Shown: positions 8,307-17,117 of the stretch, piece after piece | Layout of the letters: the number at the start of each line of letters is the position of its first letter | Numbering within the stretch: the first letter of the stretch is position 1 | NCBI GenBank assembly: GCA_034428435.1 | Contig: DAOUHY010000453.1 | Location: forward strand, 1-64,000 | Direction of reading: 5' to 3' | Length of the DNA: 64,000 bases | DNA from: Bin5 sp034428435 | GTDB taxonomy: Bacteria; Chloroflexota; Anaerolineae; Caldilineales; Caldilineaceae | Program-made: the position numbers and the translations under genes | Notes under the pieces: model-generated | What the model saw: the letters and a program-made list of their open reading frames with translations, nothing else | What the model was told of the DNA's origin: nothing | The model's database searches: none

Positions 8307-9986
8307 TCAGGCGCGACTCAGTTTGCGATAGGTGATGCGATGGGGACGGGTAGCCTCTGCACCAAGGCGGCGGCGCCTGTCCTCTTCGTATTCGCTGTAG
8401 TTGCCTGGAAACCACAGCACAGTGCTGTCCCCTTCAAAGGCAAGAATGTGCGTGGCGACTCGGTCCAGAAACCAGCGATCGTGAGAGATTACGAGGGCCG
8501 TGCCGGCAAAGGTCTCCAGTGCATCTTCCAGTGCACGCAGCGTGTTGACGTCGAGGTCGTTGCTGGGTTCGTCCAGCAGAATGACGTTGGCTCCGCTCTT
8601 CAACAGTTTGGCCAAGTGGACACGGTTGCGTTCGCCTCCGGACAGTGAACCGACCATTTTCTGCTGGTCCTGCCCGGTGAAGGTGAAACGGGCTACGTAG
8701 GCGCGACTGTTAATCTGGCGGCTTCCCAGCAGCAGCTGCTCATTGCCTGCACTAATCTCTTCCCAGACGGTCCTATTGGCGTCGAGACTGTCGCGACTCT
8801 GGTCCACGTAAGCAAGTGAAACGGTCTCGCCTTGCTGTATGCTGCCGCTGTCCGGTGTTTCTTCGCCAGTGAGTAGGCGAAAGAGGGTTGTTTTGCCGGC
8901 ACCGTTGGCACCGATGATGCCGACGATGGCACCGGGCGGAATGTCGAGCGTCAGGTTCTCGAACAGCAGATTCTCGGCAAAGCTCTTGGTCAGGGCTTCT
9001 GTCCTGATCACCACATCCCCCAAGCGAGGGCCGGGCGGGACGTAGATCTCCCGGTCCTCACGAGCTTCCTCAAACTCCTGGCTAAGAAGGTCGTTGTAGG
9101 CGTTGACGCGCGACTTGCGCTTCGTCTGCTGGGCTTTGGGTGACATATTCAGCCACTCCAGCTCTCTTTGCAGCGTTTTCTGGCGTGCGCCCTCCTGCTT
9201 TTCCTCCTGGGCTATACGCCGTTGTTTCTGTTCCAGCCAGCCGGAGTAGTTGCCCCGCCATGGGATGCCGTGTCCGCGGTCCAGTTCGAGAATCCAACCT
9301 GCTACGTTGTCGAGAAAGTAGCGATCGTGTGTAACGGCGATGACGGTGCCTGCGTACTCCTGCAGGTGGCGCTCCAGCCAGGCGACGGATTGGGCGTCGA
9401 GATGGTTGGTGGGCTCGTCAAGGAGGAGGATGTCGGGTTTCTTCAGGAGCAGCCTGGTCAGCGCTACACGGCGCAGTTCACCGCCGGAGAGTATGGCCAC
9501 GGGCGTATCGCCAGGCGGGCAACGCAGCGCGTCCATAGCAAGTTCAACCCGGCTGTCGAGGTCCCAGGCGTCCAGTGCATCCAGTCGATCCTGCACGGCG
9601 CCCTGCCGTTCAATCAGCTTGTCCATTTCCTCGGCAGAGAGATCCTCGCCGAAGCGGGCGTTGATGGCGTCAAACTCGGCAAGTGCGTCCACTGCATCCT
9701 GCGCGCCCTCCTCTACGATTTGGCGCACAGTTTTGGACGTGTCGAGGACGGGCTCCTGGGGCAGAAAGCCGCGCGTATATCCTTCTGCCAGAATCGTTTC
9801 GCCGTCGAATTGGGGCTCCTCACCGGCCATGATGCGGAGAAGGGTGGATTTTCCGGCGCCGTTCAGGCCCAAAACACCGATCTTTGCCCCGAGGAAAAAA
9901 CCCAGGCTGATATCGCGTAGAACGCGCTGATTGGGTCCGTAGGTTCTGCCAACACCTACCATGGAGTAGATGATCTTGTCGCTCAT
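8307..9986 (-). CDS. ettA: ABC-F protein EttA (energy-dependent translational throttle)
   Basis: This 559-residue protein has two ABC ATPase domains and no membrane part. Domain 1 has Walker A GLNGAGKST, signature LSGGELRRVAL and Walker B ILLLDEPTNHLD; domain 2 has GANGAGKTT, LSGGERNRVHL and VILLDEPSNDLD. A helical linker with a basic patch (SPKAQQTKRKSR) lies between them. Length, the N-terminal MSDKIIYSMVGVGRTYG and the SPKAQQTKSKAR-like linker fit EttA rather than Uup or antibiotic-resistance ABC-F proteins. EttA binds the ribosomal E site and gates entry into elongation according to ATP/ADP ratio. It faces the preceding gene tail to tail with 9 bases between, and AAGGGAAG lies upstream of the ATG. 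Confidence 0.95.
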   Translation of the reverse strand: MSDKIIYSMVGVGRTYGPNQRVLRDISLGFFLGAKIGVLGLNGAGKSTLLRIMAGEEPQFDGETILAEGYTRGFLPQEPVLDTSKTVRQIVEEGAQDAVDALAEFDAINARFGEDLSAEEMDKLIERQGAVQDRLDALDAWDLDSRVELAMDALRCPPGDTPVAILSGGELRRVALTRLLLKKPDILLLDEPTNHLDAQSVAWLERHLQEYAGTVIAVTHDRYFLDNVAGWILELDRGHGIPWRGNYSGWLEQKQRRIAQEEKQEGARQKTLQRELEWLNMSPKAQQTKRKSRVNAYNDLLSQEFEEAREDREIYVPPGPRLGDVVIRTEALTKSFAENLLFENLTLDIPPGAIVGIIGANGAGKTTLFRLLTGEETPDSGSIQQGETVSLAYVDQSRDSLDANRTVWEEISAGNEQLLLGSRQINSRAYVARFTFTGQDQQKMVGSLSGGERNRVHLAKLLKSGANVILLDEPSNDLDVNTLRALEDALETFAGTALVISHDRWFLDRVATHILAFEGDSTVLWFPGNYSEYEEDRRRRLGAEATRPHRITYRKLSRA

Positions 9987-10130
9987 CGCGGAATTCTTCC
10001 CTTAATTGTGTTTGTTCAGCAACCTTTAGACGTTTATGATTGGGCCTTGTAGGCCGCTCACGGTCCATTTGGCTGGCATTGGACGTTATTCTCTCAATAT
10101 ATAGCCCCAAAGGGGGAAGGTGCAACAACA

Positions 10131-10919
10131 ATGACCGACATGACCTTTGTGCATCTGACCGACCTGCATATTCTGCCGGATGAAGAGGAGTTGCTCTATG
10201 GGCGGCGGACAACAGACAAGCTGCGCGATGTCATTGGGCTTATACAGAACATGGACGTCAGCCCCGATTTCTTCATTTTGAGCGGGGATCTGGTCAACGA
10301 CGGAAAGGAAGCCGAATACAGAAGGCTAAACTCAGTGCTAGATGAGTTGCGAGAGTTCGGTGCGCCGCTAATTCTTGGGCTGGGGAATCATGATTGCCGG
10401 ATTCACTTTCGACGCATCGTGTTGGGAGAGGAGTCTGAGGACGAGGCGAGGCGCTACTACCATAGCAGGATGTTCGGTGGATTGCGAGTGATCATGTTGG
10501 ACAGCAAGTTGCCAGACGCAGTATATGGCGACCTAGACGAGCCTCAGCTGGCGTGGCTTGCCGAAGAGCTGCGCAAGCCGGCCCCGCTTGGCAACCTAAT
10601 TGCAGTTCACCACCCACCGGTTTTCAGCACAGTTGAGCCGTTGAGCGAACATTGTCTGAACAACCCAGATGATCTCGCGGAGGCAGTTTCCGGTCACCGC
10701 GTTCATGCAATATTGAGCGGGCACATTCACTACGCTCATGTCACGTCTTTTGAAGATACTGTTTCGATCACGACCCCTGCTACCGCGTACATACTTGATC
10801 CGGGTTCACAACGGAAGACTCGGCAGCGAGACGGTTGGGGATTCACGCTCGGTTCGCTGCGGGGCGGGCAGCTCTATACTAATCCGATTTCCATGCATGG
10901 CCAGCCAGTGCAAAACTGA
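10131..10919 (+). CDS. Calcineurin-like metallophosphoesterase (CpdA/Icc-like)
   Basis: This 262-residue soluble protein carries all the metallophosphoesterase motifs in order: LTDLHI (D-x-H), SGDLVNDG (GD), LGLGNHD (GNHD), AVHHPPV (H) and LSGHIHYAH (GH-x-H). These bind the two catalytic metal ions. Overall size and the HH-PP spacing match the class III nucleotidyl cyclase phosphodiesterase group (CpdA/Icc), which hydrolyses cyclic nucleotides or other phosphodiesters. The substrate cannot be decided here. AAGGGGGAAGG precedes the ATG at 10131. It is divergent from ettA across about 145 bases, and monocistronic as far as can be seen. Confidence 0.92.
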   Translation: MTDMTFVHLTDLHILPDEEELLYGRRTTDKLRDVIGLIQNMDVSPDFFILSGDLVNDGKEAEYRRLNSVLDELREFGAPLILGLGNHDCRIHFRRIVLGEESEDEARRYYHSRMFGGLRVIMLDSKLPDAVYGDLDEPQLAWLAEELRKPAPLGNLIAVHHPPVFSTVEPLSEHCLNNPDDLAEAVSGHRVHAILSGHIHYAHVTSFEDTVSITTPATAYILDPGSQRKTRQRDGWGFTLGSLRGGQLYTNPISMHGQPVQN

Positions 10920-11095
10920 CTGTCCAGAAACCCAAGAAACTTGCTTTCGAAAACGTGAGGGGGCGGGTGTTCAGGGCAGATTGGAGCGTCAGTAGTTGGA
11001 AAGCCTCTTGCGGTCATACCGCGGCGATTGTATACTGCCCCGGACCTATCCGGAATAAGTCGATTTTCTCTAGAGAGTCGGAAAGATAACGATCG

Positions 11096-11704
11096 ATGTT
11101 GGCGAAGTACGTTCGGCCATTGCTTTCGTCCACGGTAGGCGCTATCGTCCGCTGGCTGCATGGTATCGGTGTGACTCCGAACATGGTTTCCTTTGCCGGC
11201 TTTGCGTTGACAATTGGCGCGGCGGCGATTCTGGCGACAGGAAGCCTGCGTATAGGAGGCGGCGTATTGTGGGTGGCGGCAATGTTCGATATGGTCGACG
11301 GCGCTTTGGCCCGTCTCGGCCAATCGGAAAGCAAGTTCGGCGCTTTTCTGGACAGCACACTGGATCGCTATTCGGAAAGCATTACGTTTCTGGGGCTGGC
11401 TGTATACTACGCCAATGAGGGCAGCTCCCAGACCCACCTTCTTCTGATCTTCCTTACCCTGGTGGGTTCCTGGGCAGTAAGCTATACGCGGGCAAGGGCT
11501 GAAGGGCTGGACGTTGAATGTAAAGGAGGGATCCTCCAGAGGCCTGAACGTCTGGTTCTGCTCATTGCCGGACTGATCCTGGGCTTTGTTCTGCCGGTCT
11601 TGTGGGTGCTGGCCGTGATGACGAACATAACGGCTGTCCAGCGCATCTACGAAGTTTACATACGTACTTCGCCGTCCCGAAGTAAGCAGCATGCCGGCAA
11701 TTAG
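11096..11704 (+). CDS. CDP-alcohol phosphatidyltransferase family membrane protein
   Basis: The diagnostic motif D-x2-D-G-x2-A-R-x8-G-x3-D-x3-D is present without change, from DMVDGALAR to GAFLDSTLD, at about residues 64-90. This motif binds two metal ions and the CDP-alcohol, and the family transfers a phosphatidyl or similar group to an alcohol in membrane lipid synthesis. Several hydrophobic segments surround it over 202 residues, normal for the family. The acceptor alcohol (inositol, inositol phosphate, glycerol phosphate or other) cannot be told. GGAAAG about 10 bases upstream supports the ATG at 11096. It stands alone before ffh. Confidence 0.92.
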   Translation: MLAKYVRPLLSSTVGAIVRWLHGIGVTPNMVSFAGFALTIGAAAILATGSLRIGGGVLWVAAMFDMVDGALARLGQSESKFGAFLDSTLDRYSESITFLGLAVYYANEGSSQTHLLLIFLTLVGSWAVSYTRARAEGLDVECKGGILQRPERLVLLIAGLILGFVLPVLWVLAVMTNITAVQRIYEVYIRTSPSRSKQHAGN

Positions 11705-11867
11705 GTGAGGCCACAGCAGTCTCCACAGTTCTGGCGTTCTGAAGCATTCATGCCTCCTCCTCCTTGACTCCCTAGCAAGCGTCTCCATTGGCAGAAAAGC
11801 TCAAATCATTATAGACTTTGAGAGTATGACGGTACGGGCATGAGACTGACTTGTGCAGCCGGAAATT

Positions 11868-11896
11868 TGGCTAACACACCCGTTCTAGCTTATAAT
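11868..11896 (+). promoter_or_regulatory. Sigma-70-type promoter of ffh
   Basis: TTGGCT at 11868-11873 and TATAAT at 11891-11896 are separated by 17 bases. The predicted start falls about 50 bases before the GTG of ffh, and no other gene intervenes. Confidence 0.6.
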
Positions 11897-11952
11897 ACGT
11901 TTTCTGTGTCTTCTCCGGGTCCCGGGACAGAGAAGTAAGCGGGAAAGATTTC

Positions 11953-13344
11953 GTGTTCGAAAGTTTGTCCGATAAGCTGCAAGACGTCTTTGATAACCTG
12001 GCCACTCGCGGCAGGCTCTCTGAACGCGATGTCAACGCGGCTCTGCGTGAAGTAAGACTGGCTCTGCTTGAGGCCGACGTCAACTATAAGGTGGTCAGAG
12101 AGTTTGTCGGCCGGATCAAGGAGCGGGCGATCGGTGTGGAGGTGATGGATAGCCTTACGCCGGCGCAGCAGGTTGTCAAGATCGTCAACGAAGAGTTGGT
12201 CAAGCTTCTGGGTGAACCGGCGCCGCTCAACCTGTCCGGGCCGCCGCCCAACGTGCTCATGCTGGTGGGATTGCAGGGGGCAGGCAAGACGACGATGGCA
12301 GCCAAGCTTGCTCTGCGTTTGCGCAAGCAAGGGCAGCGCCCTCTACTGGTCGCGGCAGACATTTACCGGCCGGCGGCGATCGCGCAGCTGGAGACGCTTG
12401 GCCGCCAGATCGATATTCCGGTCCACAGCGAGGGAACGGATGTTGCGCCGAGCAGTATCGTCAAGAACGCGCTGCGCCTGGCGAGAGAGAAGGCCTACAC
12501 CGTTCTTATTCTGGATACGGCGGGCCGACTGCAGATTGACGAGGCGATGATGCAGGAGTTGGAGCAGATTCGCCTGGTGGCGCGACCGACGGATGTACTG
12601 CTGGTGGTCGATGCGATGACGGGGCAGGAGGCCGTGACGGTAGCCGAAGGCTTCCATGAACGCGTGCCGGTGACCGGGCTTGTGATGACAAAGATTGATG
12701 GTGACGCCAGGGGCGGCGCCGCGCTGAGCATTCGCGAGGTGACGGGCGTCCCGATCAAGTTTCTTGGCACGAGCGAGAAGATGGACGGCCTTGAACCGTT
12801 CCATTCGGACCGGTTGGCGGGGCGAATACTGGGTATGGGCGACGTGCTCACGCTAATCGAAAGGGCCTCGGACGGCATCAGCGAAGAGGATGCCCTGGCG
12901 ATGGAGGAGAGGCTGGCCGGCGGCCAGTTCGACTTTGAAGATTTCCGCGATCAACTACAGAAGCTGCAGCGACTTGGCTCCATCCAGGACATTTTGAAAA
13001 TGGTTCCGGGCATGGGGCAGATGGCCAAAGAGATCGACGCCCAGGATATCAATTCCGACTTGAAGCAGATCGAAGCAATCATCAACAGCATGACGGTGCA
13101 GGAGAGACGCCTGCCCAATTTGCTCAACGCCAGCCGACGTCGACGCATCGCAAGTGGGAGCGGCACAAAGGTCGAAGACGTCAATCAGCTCATCAAACGT
13201 TTCCGAGATATGCAGAAGATGATGAAGCAGGCAGGCATGCTGGGAGATCAAGGCAGCAAGAAGAAAAGGCGGCGCAGGCGCAGGCGCCGCGAGCCGGATT
13301 CAGAAGGCATTCTGGCCTCGTTGCGTCAGGGTCGCCTTTCGTGA
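11953..13344 (+). CDS. ffh: Signal recognition particle protein Ffh (SRP54)
   Basis: This 463-residue GTPase is the protein subunit of the signal recognition particle, which delivers nascent membrane proteins to FtsY. An N-domain (residues 1-90) precedes the G-domain, with P-loop GLQGAGKT (106-113), DTAGRL, TKIDGDARGG and the insertion-box region. The M-domain (about 300-430) is Met-rich (KMVPGMGQMAKEI, DMQKMMKQAGM) and binds 4.5S RNA and signal sequences. The tail is strongly basic (KKKRRRRRRRR). The start is GTG at 11953, preceded by GGGAAAG. It leads the conserved ffh-rpsP-khpA-rimM order. The cognate receptor gene ftsY is at 20220. Confidence 0.98.
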   Translation: MFESLSDKLQDVFDNLATRGRLSERDVNAALREVRLALLEADVNYKVVREFVGRIKERAIGVEVMDSLTPAQQVVKIVNEELVKLLGEPAPLNLSGPPPNVLMLVGLQGAGKTTMAAKLALRLRKQGQRPLLVAADIYRPAAIAQLETLGRQIDIPVHSEGTDVAPSSIVKNALRLAREKAYTVLILDTAGRLQIDEAMMQELEQIRLVARPTDVLLVVDAMTGQEAVTVAEGFHERVPVTGLVMTKIDGDARGGAALSIREVTGVPIKFLGTSEKMDGLEPFHSDRLAGRILGMGDVLTLIERASDGISEEDALAMEERLAGGQFDFEDFRDQLQKLQRLGSIQDILKMVPGMGQMAKEIDAQDINSDLKQIEAIINSMTVQERRLPNLLNASRRRRIASGSGTKVEDVNQLIKRFRDMQKMMKQAGMLGDQGSKKKRRRRRRRREPDSEGILASLRQGRLS

Positions 13345-13449
13345 AGGCCAAATGGGCAGATAAACTTCAGAGAAAGTGAACACTGGGCAAGTAACCGGCA
13401 AATTCTTTTGAAATGGGATTTGTAGACATAAACTAAGGAGTCGTAATCA

Positions 13450-13764
13450 GTGGTCCGCATTCGTCTGCGCCGCATGGGCGCCAAAAAGAAGCCGTTTTAT
13501 CGCATTGTCGTGGCCGACCAGCGCAGCCCGCGCGATGGCCGTTTTATTGAAAACATCGGCACCTACGATCCGATGACCGAACCGCCTACAGTCGACATCA
13601 AGAGCGAACGCGCCGGTCACTGGCTAAGTGTCGGGGCCCAGCCCAGTGAAGCTGTGGCCCGGTTGTTGAAAAAGACCGGGATCACCGATGAAGACGGAAA
13701 GCTTAAGGCGGTTGAATCAGAAGCTGATGAGGCAGTGGCAGAGGCAGAGCCTGAAGCTGCCTGA
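13450..13764 (+). CDS. rpsP: 30S ribosomal protein S16
   Basis: The first 80 residues match S16 throughout (VRIRLRRMGAKKKPFYRIVV, DGRFIENIGTYDP, AVARLLKKTGI). S16 is a primary assembly protein of the small subunit. The total of 104 residues includes a 20-residue acidic Ala/Glu tail beyond the usual end. The start is GTG at 13450 with AAGGAG ending 9 bases upstream. It sits between ffh and khpA, its normal place. A possible -35-like TTGAAA (13408) occurs in the ffh-rpsP gap, but no good -10 accompanies it. Confidence 0.97.
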   Translation: MVRIRLRRMGAKKKPFYRIVVADQRSPRDGRFIENIGTYDPMTEPPTVDIKSERAGHWLSVGAQPSEAVARLLKKTGITDEDGKLKAVESEADEAVAEAEPEAA

Positions 13765-13779
13765 TAAGGCGAGAACCCG

Positions 13780-14007
13780 ATGAAAGAACTGGTCGAATTC
13801 ATGGCAAGAGCACTCGTGGAATCTCCGGATGACGTACACGTTTCGGAACGCGTTTACCGGGAAAGGGTAGTTCTGCGCCTACAGGTTGCGCCGGAGGATG
13901 CCGGCCGAGTGATCGGCAAGAACGGTAGAGTGGCCAACGCGATGCGGTCAGTCCTGAAAGTAGCGTCGATTCGCCAGTCTCGCGACGTAATACTGAAAAT
14001 AATGTAA
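13780..14007 (+). CDS. khpA: KH-domain RNA-binding protein KhpA
   Basis: This 75-residue protein is a single KH domain. The RNA-binding loop GKNG with its flanking helices is clear (RVIGKNGRVANAMRSVLK, about residues 45-62). The N-terminus (MKELVEFMARALVESPDDV) is typical of the YlqC/KhpA family. KhpA forms a dimer or a complex with KhpB and binds many RNAs, affecting cell-wall growth in some bacteria. The start is 16 bases after the rpsP stop, so the two are co-transcribed. Confidence 0.95.
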   Translation: MKELVEFMARALVESPDDVHVSERVYRERVVLRLQVAPEDAGRVIGKNGRVANAMRSVLKVASIRQSRDVILKIM

Positions 14008-14080
14008 CCGCGCCAAAGGGTCATATATTCCTCTCAAGGCAGGTTCCCTGCATCTGCCCGCTTCCACGACCGCAAAACGG

Positions 14081-14114
14081 TCCGCCTTGTACTTCGGGCC
14101 CACAGGAAGGCGGA
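14081..14114 (+). other. Hairpin in the khpA-rimM gap
   Basis: TCCGCCTT (14081-14088) and AAGGCGGA (14107-14114) form a perfect 8-bp stem around an 18-base loop. No T-run follows, so it is not an intrinsic terminator. It could be an RNA processing site or leader structure for rimM. The whole 236-base gap holds no recognisable gene. Confidence 0.35.
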
Positions 14115-14243
14115 CCTTGGATCGTTTCCTGAAGTGGGCGGGTAGTCTCTTGACAGTGCGGTCTGCGCAGAGACTCCAGAAAAATCTGCTTCGCAGGCTG
14201 GCCATCCTTCTATAGGCAGGGGTCTGCTGGCACAAGGACCATC

Positions 14244-14864
14244 ATGATGAAGGCTCGATCAAAGCCAAATCGGCGGCGGGCAAGGAAGGGTGGCCGCTCA
14301 CGTTCGAACCGCTTTCACCAGCGCTCAATCTTGGTACCTGACGGGCACCTGGCCGTTGGTCGAATCCTGGGCGCGCATGGATTGCGGGGAGAGGTAAAGG
14401 TCGAATCCCATACCGACTTTGACGCCCGCTTTGCTGCCGGCGAGCAGGTCCTGATTGGCGAGGCGTTGTTGCTGGCGAAGATCGCGTCGTCGCGGCCGCA
14501 CAAAGGGATAATCCTAGTCCAGTTTAGTGAGGTCACCGATAGATTTGCGGCCGAGGGACTCCTGAATGAATGGCTGTACATTCCGGAAGCGGCGGCAATG
14601 GAGTTGGATGCGGATTCCTACTGGGTCCACGACATAGTGGGCTTGAAGGCACAAACAGAAGCCAAGAGCCAGTTGGGAGAGGTGGTGGACGTTCTCTTCA
14701 CCGGCGCCAACGAAGTCTACATTATCCGTCCGGAACCGGGGGTCAACCGCGACCGCGACCTATTGATCCCCGCACTGGCGGAGGTGGTACGCGGCGTGGA
14801 TGTTGGGGCCGGGACAATGACGGTTCGCTTGCAGCCAGGGATGATTGAGGATGGTGAAGCGTAG
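14244..14864 (+). CDS. rimM: Ribosome maturation factor RimM
   Basis: RimM binds the 30S head near S19 and helps 16S rRNA maturation. The family N-domain begins at about residue 35 (HLAVGRILGAHGLRGEVKVE). The PRC-barrel C-domain (about 120-200) includes YWVHDIVGL, GEVVDVLFTGANEVYII and LIPALAEVV. The 206 residues include an unusual basic N-terminal extension of about 33 residues (KPNRRRARKGGRSRSNR), so either the true start is internal or the extension is genuine. It follows khpA after 236 bases. The trmD gene normally next in this operon is replaced here by dprA. Confidence 0.93.
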   Translation: MMKARSKPNRRRARKGGRSRSNRFHQRSILVPDGHLAVGRILGAHGLRGEVKVESHTDFDARFAAGEQVLIGEALLLAKIASSRPHKGIILVQFSEVTDRFAAEGLLNEWLYIPEAAAMELDADSYWVHDIVGLKAQTEAKSQLGEVVDVLFTGANEVYIIRPEPGVNRDRDLLIPALAEVVRGVDVGAGTMTVRLQPGMIEDGEA

Positions 14865-14908
14865 TTGCCAGCGTGCTGCCGCTGGCATTTGAACATTTTC
14901 CCGTAACG

Positions 14909-15991
14909 ATGGACGAGCGTGCTTTTTGGATCGCCTTTAACCGGGTGCCGGGAATCGGACCAGCGCGATTGACGGCCCTATTGGAAAGTTGCGGAGATAT
15001 CGCGGCAGCCTGGAAGGCGCCGATTCAGACGCTGCAGGCGGCAGGGCTCAACCGGCGCAGCATCGAGAACCTGTTGACTGCCCGGCAGCAGCTGGACCCC
15101 GAAGCAGAGTTGGGCAAAGTGATCGGCCGCGGATACGATGTACATTGCTGGGACAGTCGCGGCTATCCGACCAACCTGCGCAAGATTCCGCATCCGCCAC
15201 CTGTGTTGTACGTGCGCGGCCGGCTCGACGAGCAGGACGAACTGGCCGTGGCAATCGTTGGCACGCGGCAGGTTTCCCCGTACGGGCGGGAGGTGGCACG
15301 AGAACTTGGCAGTGAGCTGGCCAGGCACGGTGTTACCGTGGTAAGCGGCCTGGCGCTGGGTGTCGACACTATCGCCCATCAGGCCGCAGTAGAGGCCGGC
15401 GGCCGCACTATTGCGGTTCTGGGGAGCGGTGTCGACCAGATCTACCCGGCGCGAAACCGAAGACTTGCACTGCAGATTATTGAACAGGGCGCGTTGGTGA
15501 GCGAGTACGCGCTGGGTACGAAGCCTGAAGCCAGCAATTTTCCACCCCGCAACCGGATCATCAGTGGTTTGAGTCTGGCCGTCATCGTTGTGGAAGCCGG
15601 AAAGCGCAGCGGTGCATTGATAACGGCCAGTTTTGCGGCTGAACAGGCTCGGGATGTCTTTGCCGTTCCCGGATCGATACTCAGCCCGGGCAGCGACGGT
15701 TGCAACCGGTTGATTCAGGACGGCGCGTATCCCATAACATCGGTCAGCGATCTTCTAGAGAATCTGCAACTGGCGAATGCGGTTGCGCATCAGGAGGCAC
15801 GCGTTACGGTACCGGCGTCGCCGGAGGAAGAGTTGATTCTGAGACATATTTCGAGCGAGCCGCAGCACATGAACGAAATCGTGCGGGCCGCCCCCTTGGA
15901 AACGTCTGAGGTCAGTAGTTTGCTGGCCATGATGGAGCTCAAGGGCCTTGTGCGCCAGGTTGGGCTGATGCAGTATGTGCGCGCCAACTAA
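14909..15991 (+). CDS. dprA: DNA-processing protein DprA
   Basis: DprA binds incoming single-stranded DNA and loads RecA during natural transformation. The 360 residues include an N-terminal helix-hairpin-helix region (FNRVPGIGPARLTALL) and the central Rossmann-like domain with VAIVGTR, VSGLALGVDTIAHQAA, VLGSGVDQIYPARN and the FPPRNRIISGLS motif. A C-terminal winged-helix DprA domain spans about 295-355. I take the ATG at 14909 rather than the GTG at 14873 because MDERAFWIAFNRVPGIG is the usual beginning; neither has a strong ribosome-binding site. It follows rimM closely and is probably in the same transcript. No other competence gene is in the window. Confidence 0.95.
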   Translation: MDERAFWIAFNRVPGIGPARLTALLESCGDIAAAWKAPIQTLQAAGLNRRSIENLLTARQQLDPEAELGKVIGRGYDVHCWDSRGYPTNLRKIPHPPPVLYVRGRLDEQDELAVAIVGTRQVSPYGREVARELGSELARHGVTVVSGLALGVDTIAHQAAVEAGGRTIAVLGSGVDQIYPARNRRLALQIIEQGALVSEYALGTKPEASNFPPRNRIISGLSLAVIVVEAGKRSGALITASFAAEQARDVFAVPGSILSPGSDGCNRLIQDGAYPITSVSDLLENLQLANAVAHQEARVTVPASPEEELILRHISSEPQHMNEIVRAAPLETSEVSSLLAMMELKGLVRQVGLMQYVRAN

Positions 15992-16003
15992 TTCTGCAAT
16001 GAC

Positions 16004-17080
16004 ATGTATGCTGTGATACTGGCCGGCGGCGTTGGCACACGCTTGTGGCCCCGCAGCCGGCAAAGCACGCCCAAGCAGTTTACCGACATCACCGGCAGCG
16101 GGCGCACCATGATACAAGCAACGGTCGCCAGGCTTGAGGGGTTGGTCAGCCCGAAGGACACCTATGTCATTACGGGCAGACGCTATGCTGACCTGTGTTC
16201 GATGCAGGTTGACGGCCTACCGGAAGCCAATGTCCTGGTAGAGCCGAAAGGACGCAATACGGCGCCGGCGATTGCTCTCGCCTGTGCAAATCTGCGGCGC
16301 CGCGATCCGGAGGAGGTGGTTGCAGTCCTTCCCGCCGACCATTTGATTCAGGACAGTGCCGGTTTCCAGAGGGCGTTGCGGCAGGCGGAGCGATGCGCCC
16401 GCGAGGGCTTTCTGGTTGTGTTGGGCATCGAGCCGACGAAAGCCCACACGGGCTATGGCTACATCCAGCGAGAAGACAGGCCTTTGCCGCTGGCAGGGGA
16501 ACTGCCAACTTTCTCAGTAAGCCGCTTCCTGGAAAAGCCCGACCAGAATACGGCAGAGCAGTTCCTGGCGGATGGAGGGTACTATTGGAACGGCGGCATT
16601 TTCGTGAGTCGAGTGGAGAGGCTGCTGGGCGAATTTGAGAGGCAAATGCCGGAACTGTATGATGGATTGAATCGCATCACGGATGCGCTTGGCACCAGAG
16701 AACAGGAAAGCGTGCTGGCTGAGGTCTGGCCGACCATGCCCGAGACATCGATCGACTATGGGCTCATGGAGGGTGCGAAGAAGGTGGCGGTAGTGCCGAT
16801 GCAGGTTGGCTGGAACGACTTGGGGAGCTGGGATGCGCTTGAATCAGTTGTTGCCCAGGATGCGGCTGGGAATTACCCTGTGGAAGGGGAGGTTTTGCCG
16901 ATGAACAGCCGGGGCAACATTATCGCAGCCGACAAGCGGCTGGTAGCACTGATCGACGTCGACGACTTGATCGTGATTGACGCAGGGGACGCACTGTTGA
17001 TTGGAAAGAAGGAAAGCATACAGCAAGTGAAGCAGGTCGTCGCCGAGTTGCAGGCCGCTGAACGGAACGAGCTTCTCTGA
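16004..17080 (+). CDS. manC: Mannose-1-phosphate guanylyltransferase
   Basis: This 358-residue enzyme makes GDP-mannose from GTP and mannose-1-phosphate, for cell-surface glycans. The nucleotide-binding signature ILAGGVGTRLWPRSR and the following STPKQF are at residues 4-27. The family motifs EKP (FLEKPDQ), NGGIFV and MPETSIDYGLMEGAKKV follow. It is the single-domain form and lacks the phosphomannose isomerase domain fused in many ManC/AlgA proteins. Its start is 12 bases after dprA, so co-transcription is likely. It may serve the polysaccharide genes at 24.7-28 kb. Confidence 0.95.
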   Translation: MYAVILAGGVGTRLWPRSRQSTPKQFTDITGSGRTMIQATVARLEGLVSPKDTYVITGRRYADLCSMQVDGLPEANVLVEPKGRNTAPAIALACANLRRRDPEEVVAVLPADHLIQDSAGFQRALRQAERCAREGFLVVLGIEPTKAHTGYGYIQREDRPLPLAGELPTFSVSRFLEKPDQNTAEQFLADGGYYWNGGIFVSRVERLLGEFERQMPELYDGLNRITDALGTREQESVLAEVWPTMPETSIDYGLMEGAKKVAVVPMQVGWNDLGSWDALESVVAQDAAGNYPVEGEVLPMNSRGNIIAADKRLVALIDVDDLIVIDAGDALLIGKKESIQQVKQVVAELQAAERNELL

Positions 17081-17117
17081 CGAACCGTTTGCCGCGGCGA
17101 AAGCTACGGGCAGGAAG

